Source of the DNA: Candidatus Pelagibacter giovannonii
GTDB taxonomy: Bacteria; Pseudomonadota; Alphaproteobacteria; Pelagibacterales; Pelagibacteraceae
Length of the DNA stretch: 64,000 nucleotides
Direction: 5' to 3'
Assembly: GCF_012276695.1 (NCBI RefSeq)
Contig: NZ_CP038852.1
Location: 1 to 64,000, forward strand
Shown here piece after piece: positions 33,550-42,952 of the stretch. The notes under the pieces are model-generated. The model did not search any database, had not been told where the DNA came from, and worked only from the letters and a program-made list of their open reading frames with translations. The position numbers and the translations under genes were made by a program. How positions within the stretch are numbered: the first letter of the stretch is position 1; the number at the start of each line of letters is the position of its first letter.

Positions 33550-34987
33550 ATTCGCCAACTTTGCCAGTTTTTTGTAAAAGGTCATCAATAAAATCAAAGA
33601 TCTTTTTCTTTCTCTCATCTGAAGTTGGGCTTTCGGTTACAATAACCAATGATGGTTTATTAGATGATGCTCTAATTAATCCCCATGATCCATCTTTAAA
33701 AGAAAATCTGATACCATTAACCGTTAGAACTTCACTAATTTCTTGGTCATCAATTTTAGTTTTATTATTTTTAATTTCATTTACTTGTTTAACTAATTCT
33801 TCAACCACTTGATATTTCTCTTCATCTTTACAAAATGGAGCCATCGTTGGTGTTTGGAACGTATTAGGGAGTTCTTTAATAATTTCATTCATAGATTTAT
33901 TTTGATTATCTAATAAATGACACACATGTATTGCTGAATTAATTCCATCATCATAACCAAAACCTAAAGGTTGATTAAAGAAAAAGTGTCCACTTTTCTC
34001 AAATCCAGCTAAAGCTTTTTCAGTATTAACTTTTCTTTTAATGTGTGAGTGACCTGTCTTCCAATAAATTGTTTCACAGTCATTTTCATTTAAGACTTTA
34101 TCAGTTGCGTACAATCCAGTTGATTTTACATCAACGATAAATTTAGAACCTTTATGAGTTTTAGATAAATTTCTTGCAATCAATAATCCAATTTTATCTG
34201 AAAATATTTCATCACCCGTATTATCAATTACACCAACTCTATCGCCGTCACCATCAAAACCAAAGCCAATATCAGCATTATTATCTTTTACAGCTTTTGC
34301 TATTGCATGTAACATCTCTAAATCTTCTGGATTTGGATTATATTTTGGAAAAGTCCAATCAAGATCACAATCGAGTTCTATTACTTCACAACCAATACCT
34401 CTTAAAATTTCAGGTGCAAATATTCCAGCTGTCCCATTACCACAAGCAACAACTGCTTTAATTTTCTTTTTGATTTTATTTTTATTTATTAAATCATCTT
34501 TATAAATTTGCTGAAAACCTTCTATTTGTTTTTCACTACCTTCGCCTTTTATGAAGTTTTCATTTAAAGTAATCTCTTTTAATTCTTTCATCTCTTCTGG
34601 TGCGTGGGTTAAACCTTTTTTGATACCCATTTTAACTCCAGTCCAACCATTTTCATTGTGACTAGCGGTTATCATTGCAACAGCATCTGCATCTAAATTA
34701 AATTGTGCAAAATAAACAGTAGGGGATAGGGATAAACCTATATCTTCAATATTACATCCCGTTGAAAGTAGTCCTTTTTTAAGAGCAGTTTTAATTTCTT
34801 CACTGTAAGATCTATAATCATGACCCACAATTACTCTTGGGTTAGTTTTTTTAGTATGTTTAATAATTTGAGTGCCTAAACCTTTGCCTAGATTCTCTAT
34901 TCCGATTCTGTTTATATCCTTCTCATACAACCACCTCGCGTCGTACTCTCTGAAGCCATATGGATCTATTTTTAAATTTGTTGTCAT
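33533..34987 (-). CDS. manB: Phosphomannomutase/phosphoglucomutase
   Basis: This 484-residue alpha-D-phosphohexomutase has the four expected signatures: YGFREYDARWLYEKDI near the N-terminus, the phosphoserine loop AVAMITASHNENGWTGVKMG (Ser ~109), the Mg-binding GFGFDGDGDRVGVID loop near residue 243, and a GHFFFNQPLGFGYDDG sugar-binding loop near residue 325. It interconverts mannose- or glucose-6-P and 1-P for surface sugars. The symbol is by family resemblance to ManB/AlgC. It is divergent from nrdA, with a 156-bp gap that holds two inverted repeats. Confidence 0.9.
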   Translation of the reverse strand: MTTNLKIDPYGFREYDARWLYEKDINRIGIENLGKGLGTQIIKHTKKTNPRVIVGHDYRSYSEEIKTALKKGLLSTGCNIEDIGLSLSPTVYFAQFNLDADAVAMITASHNENGWTGVKMGIKKGLTHAPEEMKELKEITLNENFIKGEGSEKQIEGFQQIYKDDLINKNKIKKKIKAVVACGNGTAGIFAPEILRGIGCEVIELDCDLDWTFPKYNPNPEDLEMLHAIAKAVKDNNADIGFGFDGDGDRVGVIDNTGDEIFSDKIGLLIARNLSKTHKGSKFIVDVKSTGLYATDKVLNENDCETIYWKTGHSHIKRKVNTEKALAGFEKSGHFFFNQPLGFGYDDGINSAIHVCHLLDNQNKSMNEIIKELPNTFQTPTMAPFCKDEEKYQVVEELVKQVNEIKNNKTKIDDQEISEVLTVNGIRFSFKDGSWGLIRASSNKPSLVIVTESPTSDERKKKIFDFIDDLLQKTGKVGEYDQKI

Positions 34988-35083
34988 TGTTAACCTTTCT
35001 TACATTCATTTTATTTTTTTATTGATAATTTTTTTATATGTTCTATAAATGTTCTGTTGATTAATGATTTATATGGTGTATCA

Positions 35084-35111
35084 ATGCTTTCAGCATACAA
35101 CATGTAGTTGT
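35084..35111. promoter_or_regulatory. Two adjacent inverted repeats upstream of nrdA
   Basis: ATGCT-TTC-AGCAT (35084-35096) abuts ACAAC-ATGTA-GTTGT (35097-35111), each a perfect 5+5 repeat, 33-60 bp before the nrdA ATG. They could be binding sites for a nucleotide-pool regulator such as NrdR. The second is one base short of the usual 16-bp NrdR box and matches only loosely, so the assignment is tentative. Confidence 0.35.
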
Positions 35112-35143
35112 TTTGCAAAAAAAAACAAAAAAAAACATAAAAT

Positions 35144-37081
35144 ATGAATAAAATTCTATCACAAGCACTTAAGAAAGCTGTCTCCGAATATAGCCCGGAT
35201 AATAGAGAGCTTTCAAAAAATAAAGGACCAGATTTATTTTCACTTAGCAATGACACAGAACTTTTTCAAAATGAAAAAGGTATCATTATTAAAATTGATA
35301 GATCAAGAGATAGTAAATTAACAGACTTTGGTAAAGCAACTTTAAAAGATAGATACTTAGGTCATAACGAATCTTTTCAAGATTTGTTTGCTCGTGTTGC
35401 AAGTTCATATGCAGATGACAATTTACATGCACAAAGAATTTATAACTACATTAGTAATTTATGGTTCATGCCAGCAACTCCAGTTTTATCAAATGGTGGA
35501 ACTAAAAGAGGTTTGCCAATTTCATGTTTTTTAAATGAAGCATCAGACAGTTTAAATGGAATACTTGATCTATGGAGTGAGAACGTTTGGTTAGCTGCTA
35601 AAGGTGGTGGGATTGGAAGTTACTGGGGTAACCTTAGATCTATTGGGGAAAAAATTGGTAAAGTTGGAAAGACATCAGGAATAATTCCATTTATTAAAGT
35701 AATGGACTCGTTAACGATGGCGATTAGCCAAGGTTCATTAAGAAGAGGATCTGCAGCTTGTTATCTTCCAATTGAACATCCTGAAATTGAAGAGTTTATT
35801 GAAATGAGAAGACCTACAGGTGGTGATCCAAATAGAAAAGCATTAAACCTTCATCATGGTGTTTTAGTATCCGATGCATTTATGAGAGCAGTTGAAACAG
35901 ACGGCCAGTGGGCATTAAAAAGTCCTGCTGATGGAACTGTACAACAAACTATCTCTGCAAGAAATTTATGGATTAGATTATTAACTGCAAGAATTGAAAC
36001 GGGTGAACCTTATATTATCTATATCGATACAGTTAACAGACAAATTCCTCAACATCACAAACTTGCTAACCTAACTGTTAAAACTTCTAACCTTTGTAGT
36101 GAGATCACATTACCTACTGGAATAGATAAAAATGGAAGAGATAGAACTGCGGTTTGTTGTTTATCATCTTTAAACTTAGAAAAGTATGATGAGTGGAAAG
36201 ACGACAACGTTATGATTAATGATGTTATGAGATTTTTAGATAATGTATTAACAGATTTTATTGAAAGAGCTCCAGAGCAATTTGATGATGCAAAATATTC
36301 TGCAGAAAAAGAAAGAAGTGTCGGCCTAGGTGTTATGGGTTTCCATTCTTACTTACAAAAACATAGTATTCCACTTGAGTCTGTTATGAGTAAAGTTTGG
36401 AATAAAAAAATATTTAAACATATTCAAGAGCATGTAGATCAAGCTTCAAAAGATTTAGCTGATGAAAGAGGAGCTTGTCCAGATGCTGCTGATTATGGTT
36501 TTAATGAAAGGTTTTCTAACAAAACTGCTATTGCACCAACTGCATCAATTTCTATTATTTGTGGTGGAGCATCCCCTGGAGTAGAGCCAGTTGCAGCAAA
36601 TAGCTATACTCATAAAACTCTTTCAGGATCTTTTAACGTTAGAAATAGATACTTAGTTGAATTATTGGAAAAACATGGAAAAAATACTGATGATGTATGG
36701 TCTGTAATTACAACAAATCAAGGTTCAGTATCTCATTTAGATTTTTTAACTGATTTGGAAAAAGATGTTTTCAAAACTGCTTTTGAATTGGATCAAAAAT
36801 GGATTATTGAATTAAGTGGAGATAGAACGCCTTTTATATCTCAAGCTCAATCAATTAACTTATTTGTACCAGCAGATATTCATAAAAGAGAACTACACAA
36901 AATTCATTTTGATGCTTGGAAAAAAGGTTTAAAGAGCCTTTATTACTGTAGATCAAAATCAATTCAACGTGCGGAAAACGTTAATGACACTAAAGCAACA
37001 GATGTTACCGCAAACGTTTACAAATCAAAACCACAAACAACTGAACAACCAGAATACGAGGAGTGCTTATCATGTCAGTAG
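35144..37081 (+). CDS. nrdA: Ribonucleoside-diphosphate reductase alpha subunit, without ATP-cone
   Basis: This 645-residue catalytic subunit of class I RNR has cysteines of the active site in LPISCFLNEA (~128), TSNLCSEI (~318) and TAVCCLSSLN (~339), and the C-terminal redox pair in EECLSCQ. It reduces ribonucleoside diphosphates to deoxy forms using a radical from NrdB. It is about 115 residues shorter than E. coli NrdA. The N-terminal ATP-cone, which mediates dATP inhibition, is missing, because the catalytic body starts by residue ~50. nrdB follows with a 10-bp overlap. Confidence 0.96.
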   Translation: MNKILSQALKKAVSEYSPDNRELSKNKGPDLFSLSNDTELFQNEKGIIIKIDRSRDSKLTDFGKATLKDRYLGHNESFQDLFARVASSYADDNLHAQRIYNYISNLWFMPATPVLSNGGTKRGLPISCFLNEASDSLNGILDLWSENVWLAAKGGGIGSYWGNLRSIGEKIGKVGKTSGIIPFIKVMDSLTMAISQGSLRRGSAACYLPIEHPEIEEFIEMRRPTGGDPNRKALNLHHGVLVSDAFMRAVETDGQWALKSPADGTVQQTISARNLWIRLLTARIETGEPYIIYIDTVNRQIPQHHKLANLTVKTSNLCSEITLPTGIDKNGRDRTAVCCLSSLNLEKYDEWKDDNVMINDVMRFLDNVLTDFIERAPEQFDDAKYSAEKERSVGLGVMGFHSYLQKHSIPLESVMSKVWNKKIFKHIQEHVDQASKDLADERGACPDAADYGFNERFSNKTAIAPTASISIICGGASPGVEPVAANSYTHKTLSGSFNVRNRYLVELLEKHGKNTDDVWSVITTNQGSVSHLDFLTDLEKDVFKTAFELDQKWIIELSGDRTPFISQAQSINLFVPADIHKRELHKIHFDAWKKGLKSLYYCRSKSIQRAENVNDTKATDVTANVYKSKPQTTEQPEYEECLSCQ

Positions 37082-38100
37082 AAAAAATGGATGCTAAAAT
37101 TATCCAACCACCAAAAGAAGAAATAGTTCAACCACAAAAAATGGGACTACTAGTTGAAAATCCAGTTTACAAACCATTTAGATATCCATGGTGTTATGAT
37201 GCTTGGTTAACTCAACAAAGAATTCACTGGTTACCAGAAGAAGTGCCACTTGGTGATGATGTTAGAGATTGGCAGAAAAATTTAACTCAGTCTGAAAAAA
37301 ATTTATTAACACAAATTTTTAGATTTTTTACTCAAGCTGATGTTGAAGTACAAAATTGTTATTTAAGACATTATACAACTGTATTTAAACCTACAGAAGT
37401 TTTAATGATGATGACTGCTTTTGCTTCAATGGAAACAGTTCACATAGCTGCATACTCTCATTTACTTGACACGATTGGAATGCCTGAGTCAGAATATTCT
37501 GCATTCATGAAATATAAAGAGATGAAAGATAAATACGACTACATGCAAAATTTTGACATGAGTTCAAAAAAAGATATTGCATTAACAGTAGCTGTATTTA
37601 GTGCATTCACTGAAGGTCTTCAATTATTTGCAAGTTTTGCAATTTTACTTAACTTCCCAAGACATAATAAAATGAAAGGGATGGGCCAAATCGTTACTTG
37701 GTCAGTAAGAGATGAAACGTTGCACTGTAATTCTATGATTAGATTGTTTAAAGAGTTCATTCATGAGAACCCAGAAATCTGGACTCCTGAATTAAAAGCA
37801 GAACTTTATAAAGCATGTAGAACAATCATAGAGCATGAAGATGCTTTCATTGATTTAGCTTTTGAAATGGGTCCTATGGAAGGTCTTACAGCGCAAGATG
37901 TGAAACTTTACATAAGATTTATTGCTAACAGAAGATTATCTCAACTTGGATTAGAACCAATTTATGATGTGGAAAAAAATCCACTTACTTGGTTAGACTC
38001 TATGTTAAATGCAGTTGAACATATGAATTTCTTTGAAGGTCGTTCTACTGAATATTCTAAAGCATCAACACAAGGAACTTGGACAGAAGCATTTAGTTAA
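37072..38100 (+). CDS. nrdB: Ribonucleoside-diphosphate reductase beta subunit
   Basis: This 342-residue protein supplies the radical. Metal ligands and the radical Tyr are visible: Asp90 (TQADVEVQ), METVHIAAY (Glu121, His124, Tyr128), Glu181 (FTEGLQL) and the pair VRDETLH (Glu215, His218). I choose the ATG at 37072, because GAGGAG lies just upstream; the frame could begin at GTG 37063. The start overlaps the nrdA stop. The protein keeps the classical tyrosine and acidic ligands, so it is an ordinary class I beta subunit, not a metal-free variant. Confidence 0.96.
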   Translation: MSVEKMDAKIIQPPKEEIVQPQKMGLLVENPVYKPFRYPWCYDAWLTQQRIHWLPEEVPLGDDVRDWQKNLTQSEKNLLTQIFRFFTQADVEVQNCYLRHYTTVFKPTEVLMMMTAFASMETVHIAAYSHLLDTIGMPESEYSAFMKYKEMKDKYDYMQNFDMSSKKDIALTVAVFSAFTEGLQLFASFAILLNFPRHNKMKGMGQIVTWSVRDETLHCNSMIRLFKEFIHENPEIWTPELKAELYKACRTIIEHEDAFIDLAFEMGPMEGLTAQDVKLYIRFIANRRLSQLGLEPIYDVEKNPLTWLDSMLNAVEHMNFFEGRSTEYSKASTQGTWTEAFS

Positions 38101-38140
38101 TTTTACCTTAAACCCATATGTGCAGAAAGTAAGAGACACT

Positions 38141-38710
38141 ATGAGTGAAGTAAGTAATTTTTTTTCTAAAAGACGATCTGTTATGGCTAGGAAAATGTCA
38201 TCCGAACCAATTGACAAGAATGATCTAAATGTGATTATAGAGGCAGGTTTAAGAGTTCCAGATCATGGAGCTCTAAGCCCTTGGAAGTTAGTAATATTGC
38301 AGGGTGATGCATTAATAAATTGTGATAATCATATTATATTATCAGAATTTATTAGACTTAACCCAAATACAGATAAAAAATTTCAAGAGAAAGAGTCAAA
38401 AAGACTACAGAGAGCAGGTGCTGTAATAGCTGTTCTTTCAACACCATCGGAACACCCAAGTATCCCTCAATGGGAAATGCAACTATCATCTGGAGCTGTT
38501 TGTATGAATCTGCTAGCTTGTGCACAATCTATGAATTATGCAGCTCAATGGCTAACTGAGTGGTATGCATATAATGATAAAATGTTGAGTCACTTAGGAG
38601 GAAAAAAAGGAATAGATCAAATATCTGGTTTTATTTATATAGGTCACAAGATAGAGGAGCCTATTGAGAGAAAAAGACCAGATCCATTTGAAGTAGTCAC
38701 TTTTTTATAA
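38141..38710 (+). CDS. Nitroreductase-family flavoprotein (YdjA-like)
   Basis: This 189-residue FMN protein starts at ATG 38141 (MSEVSNFFSKRRSVMARK), with AGAGA upstream; a longer frame overlapping nrdB has no support. RRSVMARKMSSEPI is the FMN phosphate-binding start, AGLRVPDHGALSPWKLVIL near residue 40 resembles the YdjA/BluB subgroup (APDHGxLxPWR), and the C-terminal GFIYIGHKIEEPIERKRP is the usual ending. It reduces a quinone, enone or nitro compound with NAD(P)H; the physiological role is unknown. The gene follows nrdB by 40 bp. Confidence 0.88.
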   Translation: MSEVSNFFSKRRSVMARKMSSEPIDKNDLNVIIEAGLRVPDHGALSPWKLVILQGDALINCDNHIILSEFIRLNPNTDKKFQEKESKRLQRAGAVIAVLSTPSEHPSIPQWEMQLSSGAVCMNLLACAQSMNYAAQWLTEWYAYNDKMLSHLGGKKGIDQISGFIYIGHKIEEPIERKRPDPFEVVTFL

Positions 38711-38752
38711 CAAATAATTTTGGATTGGTTGTAAATTTTTATTAATCATCAT

Positions 38753-39379
38753 ATGAAATATAAAAAATATTTTAGAAAAACTAGCCTTAAACAAGAAGGT
38801 ATTGGAGAGCATTTTCTTAATGAAATAGCCTCTAAAAAACCTAAAAATTTTCTTGAGATTGGTGTGTTTCATGGTGTTACTGCAAGAAATGTTTGTGAGC
38901 TATTAAACAATATTCATGGAAGTGATTTTAAATACATAGGGTTAGATTTGTTTAGTGAAAGTGCTGAAAATGCAAATGAAGTTATTCCAAATACTAAATT
39001 TAACAATCCATTAAAAAGAATATATTTTAAATATATTTTAAGACAAGATCCATACTCACTTGAGGCGGTAGATTACCTTTTAAAAAAATTTAAAGAAAAT
39101 GTTCATTTGATTAAGGGGAACTCCAATCAACTATTAAAAAAAATGGATATGACACAAATTGATTATGTATTTTTAGATGGAGGACACGCTTATGAGACAG
39201 TTATAAATGATCTTCAGTATTCAAAACCAGTTTTAGAAAATAATGGTACTATTCTTTGTGATGATTATAATTTGGGTAATGCACCTGGTGTCAAACAAGC
39301 AATTGATGAATTTGTTAACGACAACAATCTTAAGTCAGAAATTATTTTTGAAAGATTTGCTAAAATAGAAAAAAATTAA
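38753..39379 (+). CDS. Class I SAM-dependent methyltransferase
   Basis: This 208-residue protein has a Rossmann-like SAM fold: NFLEIGVFHGVTARNVCELL near residues 32-51 (motif I, with GVFHG in place of GxGxG), KYIGLDLF near residue 63, IDYVFLDGGHAYETV near residue 137 (the DGxHxY motif) and ILCDDYNLGNAPGVKQA at the C-terminus. The DGGHAYETV and DDY patterns match the methyltransferase-24 type, which acts on small molecules or glycans. The substrate is not known. It converges with prpC with a 1-bp gap. Confidence 0.8.
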   Translation: MKYKKYFRKTSLKQEGIGEHFLNEIASKKPKNFLEIGVFHGVTARNVCELLNNIHGSDFKYIGLDLFSESAENANEVIPNTKFNNPLKRIYFKYILRQDPYSLEAVDYLLKKFKENVHLIKGNSNQLLKKMDMTQIDYVFLDGGHAYETVINDLQYSKPVLENNGTILCDDYNLGNAPGVKQAIDEFVNDNNLKSEIIFERFAKIEKN

Positions 39380-40504
39380 TTATCTTTGATTTAACTGCAT
39401 AACTTTTCTATGCTTATTACCCTTGTAACTAGCAAGAGGTCTAATTAATTTATTGGCGGCATGTTGCTCCATGATATGTGCTGACCAACCCGTAATTCTT
39501 GAAATTACAAATATAGGGGTAAAGAAATCAGTATCAAATCCCATTAAATGGTAAGTAGGTCCTGTTGGGTAATCAACATTTGGATAAATATTTTTTTCCT
39601 CAATCATTACTTTTTCAACAATGTCATAAATTTTTTCAAATGTTTTATCTTTTTTAATAATTGCTACTCTTTTAAAATATTCTCTCATTGTAGGAACTCT
39701 TGAGTCACCACTTTTGTAAACTCTATGACCAAATCCCATTACCACATCTTTATTTTTCAAAGCTTTAGTGATCCATTTGAATGCATTTTCAGGTTTTTTA
39801 ATTTTTTTCATCATATGCATTACTTCTTCGTTAGCACCACCATGAAGAGGACCTTTTAAACTAGCGATTGCACCTGTTATTGCTCCATGAATATCAGACA
39901 AACTGCTTGTAATAGTTCGAGCTGTAAAAGTTGAAACGTTAAAACTATGTTCGGCATATAGAATTAATGATACATCAAAAGCTTTAACAATTTCTTTGTT
40001 TGGAACTTTTCCAAAACACATATGAAAAAAGTTTTCAGAAAAACTAAGATTTTTCTTTGGAGCTATAATTTTTTTTCCTTTTCTAAGTCTATAAAACGCT
40101 GCTAATGCAGTAGGTGTTTTTGCAAGAATTCTAATCGACTTTCTTAAATTTGCTTTTGAAGAGTTATCCTTAGTTTCTTTGTCCTCAAGACCCATAACAC
40201 TCACAGCAGTTCTTGCTACGTCCATTGGATGAGATTTTTTAGGAATTTGTTTTAAAATATTTATTAAATTTTTTGATAAAGTTATTTCTTTAGATAATTC
40301 TTTCTTAAATTCTTTTAGTTGTTTTTTATTTGGTAATTCTTTATTTAAAATTAAATATGCAACCTCTTCAAAATCACATCTTGCACATAAATCTTGAGCC
40401 GCATAACCTCTATAAGTAAGAGAGTTGATTTCTGGCATAACTTTTGAAATTTCTGTTTCATCAACAACTATCCCCAGTAAACCTTTTTTAATATCATCAC
40501 TCAT
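39380..40504 (-). CDS. prpC: 2-methylcitrate synthase (citrate synthase family)
   Basis: This 374-residue citrate-synthase-fold protein has His in HGGANEEVMHMM (residue ~218), the catalytic GFGHRVYKSGDSRVPTM motif (His ~257) and an Asp-containing YPNVDYPTG near residue 311. It condenses propionyl-CoA with oxaloacetate. The assignment to methylcitrate synthase rests on its position after prpD and prpB on the same strand, together with SGDSRVP in place of the common DPRA; an extra citrate synthase is possible. Its ATG overlaps the prpB stop by one base. Confidence 0.92.
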   Translation of the reverse strand: MSDDIKKGLLGIVVDETEISKVMPEINSLTYRGYAAQDLCARCDFEEVAYLILNKELPNKKQLKEFKKELSKEITLSKNLINILKQIPKKSHPMDVARTAVSVMGLEDKETKDNSSKANLRKSIRILAKTPTALAAFYRLRKGKKIIAPKKNLSFSENFFHMCFGKVPNKEIVKAFDVSLILYAEHSFNVSTFTARTITSSLSDIHGAITGAIASLKGPLHGGANEEVMHMMKKIKKPENAFKWITKALKNKDVVMGFGHRVYKSGDSRVPTMREYFKRVAIIKKDKTFEKIYDIVEKVMIEEKNIYPNVDYPTGPTYHLMGFDTDFFTPIFVISRITGWSAHIMEQHAANKLIRPLASYKGNKHRKVMQLNQR

Positions 40505-41400
40505 TATTCATGCCCTTCCGTACTAAAGTTATAAATTTTTTCATCTAATGAATTATATTTTTCATATTCAACTAACTCGTAAAGTCTTTTTCTAGTCTGC
40601 ATTTTATCAATAATATTGTTTTGATGTCCACTCTCAAAAATGTCTCTAAGACCATCTTCTACATTTTTCATAGCTAATCTTTGTGTAGTTACTGGATAAA
40701 TCACAATATTATACCCAAAATTTTCTAATTCTTTGTAATTGAATAACTTAGATTTTCCAAATTCTGTCATGTTAGCGAGTAAATAACACGACAGTTCTTT
40801 TCTAACTTTTTCAAAATCTTTTTCATCATGTAAAGCTTCTGGAAAGATAATTTCAGCTCCAGCATCAATATACGCCTTACATCTATCAATCATTTTATCT
40901 ATTCCCTCAACTCCTTTAGCGTCAGACCTTGCTATGATTTTAAAATTTTCATCTTTTTTAGCAGCAACACATTCTTTAATTTTCTTAACCATTGCTTCAG
41001 TTGAGATTAACTCTTTATTATCTAGATGCCCACATCTTTTACGTTCTACTTGGTCTTCTAAGTGTACAGCTGCCACCCCAAATTCTTCAAAAGTTTTAAT
41101 AGTCTCATCACAAGATTTAAAGCCGGTGTCGATATCAACTATGGTAGGTAAACTTGTAACTCTTGATATTAAATAAGATCTAGTACTAACATCTTGTAGT
41201 GTAGTTAGACCAATATCTGGAAATCCCAAATCATTTGCCATAACTCCACCTGATACGTAAACAGCGTCATAACCAATTTCTTCAATTAGTTTTGCTGTTA
41301 GTGGATTATAAGCACCTGGAACTCTTAAAATTTTATTTGATTTTAGTTTACTGACAAAGTCAGCTCTTTTTTGACCAGGTTCTTTATCTACAAAATGCAC
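40504..41400 (-). CDS. prpB: 2-methylisocitrate lyase
   Basis: This 298-residue enzyme of the isocitrate lyase/PEP mutase superfamily has the catalytic Cys loop EDQVERKRCGHL near residues 117-128. YVSGGVMANDLGFPDIGL near residue 48 and VDIDTGFKS near residue 86 (Asp-Mg site) fit methylisocitrate lyase. It cleaves 2-methylisocitrate to succinate and pyruvate. It overlaps prpD and prpC by one base each, so the three are one coupled transcript. Confidence 0.94.
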   Translation of the reverse strand: MHFVDKEPGQKRADFVSKLKSNKILRVPGAYNPLTAKLIEEIGYDAVYVSGGVMANDLGFPDIGLTTLQDVSTRSYLISRVTSLPTIVDIDTGFKSCDETIKTFEEFGVAAVHLEDQVERKRCGHLDNKELISTEAMVKKIKECVAAKKDENFKIIARSDAKGVEGIDKMIDRCKAYIDAGAEIIFPEALHDEKDFEKVRKELSCYLLANMTEFGKSKLFNYKELENFGYNIVIYPVTTQRLAMKNVEDGLRDIFESGHQNNIIDKMQTRKRLYELVEYEKYNSLDEKIYNFSTEGHE

Positions 41401-42902
41401 TAAAAAATTCCTTTTTTTGTATTTTTCTTTATCTGACTTCTTTTAACCTGGATATTTAATCTATTTAACTCTCCAGCTTTCAAGTTTTTAAGATTTTGAA
41501 CAACTTTTAAGAAACGTGCACTTTCTTTCTTATCTAAAATCCCATCTGTTAAAGTTAGGAATTTATTTATATAATTTTGTCTTTTAAATGGACGTGCTCC
41601 ATATGGATGAGCATCTGCTCTATCTAATTGTTCTGTAATTTTTTTACCATTATTTAAAGTGACAACAACTCTTGCACCAAATGATTTATTTTTTGGATTA
41701 GGATCATGATATTTTTTAGTCCATTTTTTATCTTCAAAGGTAGTAATTGATTTCCAAATTTTTATAGTGCTTTTTCTATTAGCTCTTTGTTTAGTATATG
41801 ATTTAACATGATGCCAATCAGCATCCTCAAGAGCTACAGCAAAAATATACATAATAGAATGATCTAATGTTTCTCTGCTTGCATTGGGATCCATTTTTTG
41901 TGGATCATTTGCACCAGTTCCAATTACGTAATGAGTGTGATGACTTGTGTAAATATCAATTTTTTTGATTTGATTTAAACTTGGAATTTTTTTATTAAGT
42001 TTTTTGGCAATATCTATTAGTGCTTGAGACTGGTATTCAGCTGAATATTCTTTTGTATAGGTCTCTAGTATCGCTTTTTTAGATTCTTTCTTCTTAGGTA
42101 GAGGCACATTATATAAAGCTTTCTTACCATCCAATATTCTAGCTATAACACTGTCTTCACCTTCATAAATTGGACTTGGAGCACCTTCACCACGCATAGC
42201 CCTATCAACTGCCTCGATTGCAAGTTTACCAGCATGAGCAGGAGCGTAAGCTTTCCAGCTAGAGATTTCACCTTTTCTAGATTGTCTTGTTGAAACTGTT
42301 GTATGTAATGCTTGCTGAACTGCTTGGTAAATTGTTTCAGTATTTAACTTTAACATTGTTCCCAAACCTGCTGCAACACTTGGTCCTAAGTGTGCAATGT
42401 GATCAATTTTATGTTTGTGTAAACAAATTCCTTTAACTAAATTAACTTGAACCTCATATCCTGTGATAATTCCTTTTAATAAATCTAGTCCACTTTTTTT
42501 TGTTTGTTGAGCTACACTTAAAATAGGTGGAATATTATCTCCTGGGTGACTGTAATCTTCTGCTAAAAAGGTATCATGGAAATCAAGCTCTCTTACAGCT
42601 GTTCCATTTGACCAAGCAGCCCACTCACAATCAAATTTTAATTTTGAATCTATACCAAATAAGCTTGCACCATTTTTTCTTAGATGCTTAAGGGCCATTT
42701 CTCTTGAGGAGATAACAGCTTTTCTGTTTAAAGAAGCAATAGCAACTGAAGCATTATCAATTATTCTATTAATAACCATTTCAATAGCTGCTTTATCTAA
42801 TTTTGCATTGTCAGAAGCTATTTCAGCAATTTTCCATGCCAGTTGATTTTTTTTAGGTAAATTAATTTTTGATGGGTAAACTTTAACTTTATGTGAAATC
42901 AT
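41400..42902 (-). CDS. prpD: 2-methylcitrate dehydratase
   Basis: This 500-residue MmgE/PrpD-family protein has an N-terminal helical domain with [16 protein letters not shown] near residues 60-75, [22 protein letters not shown] near residue 104 (the conserved FxDxxxxxxSHPGDN block), [11 protein letters not shown] near residue 315 and [17 protein letters not shown] near residue 350. It dehydrates 2-methylcitrate. It is the first gene of prpDBC. GGAGG on the coding strand just before the ATG (42904-42909 on this strand's complement) is a strong ribosome site. No regulator gene lies beside it. Confidence 0.94.
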   Translation of the reverse strand: MISHKVKVYPSKINLPKKNQLAWKIAEIASDNAKLDKAAIEMVINRIIDNASVAIASLNRKAVISSREMALKHLRKNGASLFGIDSKLKFDCEWAAWSNGTAVRELDFHDTFLAEDYSHPGDNIPPILSVAQQTKKSGLDLLKGIITGYEVQVNLVKGICLHKHKIDHIAHLGPSVAAGLGTMLKLNTETIYQAVQQALHTTVSTRQSRKGEISSWKAYAPAHAGKLAIEAVDRAMRGEGAPSPIYEGEDSVIARILDGKKALYNVPLPKKKESKKAILETYTKEYSAEYQSQALIDIAKKLNKKIPSLNQIKKIDIYTSHHTHYVIGTGANDPQKMDPNASRETLDHSIMYIFAVALEDADWHHVKSYTKQRANRKSTIKIWKSITTFEDKKWTKKYHDPNPKNKSFGARVVVTLNNGKKITEQLDRADAHPYGARPFKRQNYINKFLTLTDGILDKKESARFLKVVQNLKNLKAGELNRLNIQVKRSQIKKNTKKGIF

Positions 42903-42952
42903 TAGGCCTCCTTAATTATGCAGACCTATTAATAGTAAGAAAAAAAATTAAA

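Noticed and set aside
35097..35111. ACAAC-ATGTA-GTTGT as a definite NrdR box
   Set aside because: It is 15 bp rather than 16 and the match to the consensus is loose; listed only as an inverted repeat.
38033..38140. Upstream extension of the nitroreductase frame into nrdB
   Set aside because: The extension overlaps coding sequence of nrdB in another frame and gives residues with no family match; ATG 38141 starts the conserved region.
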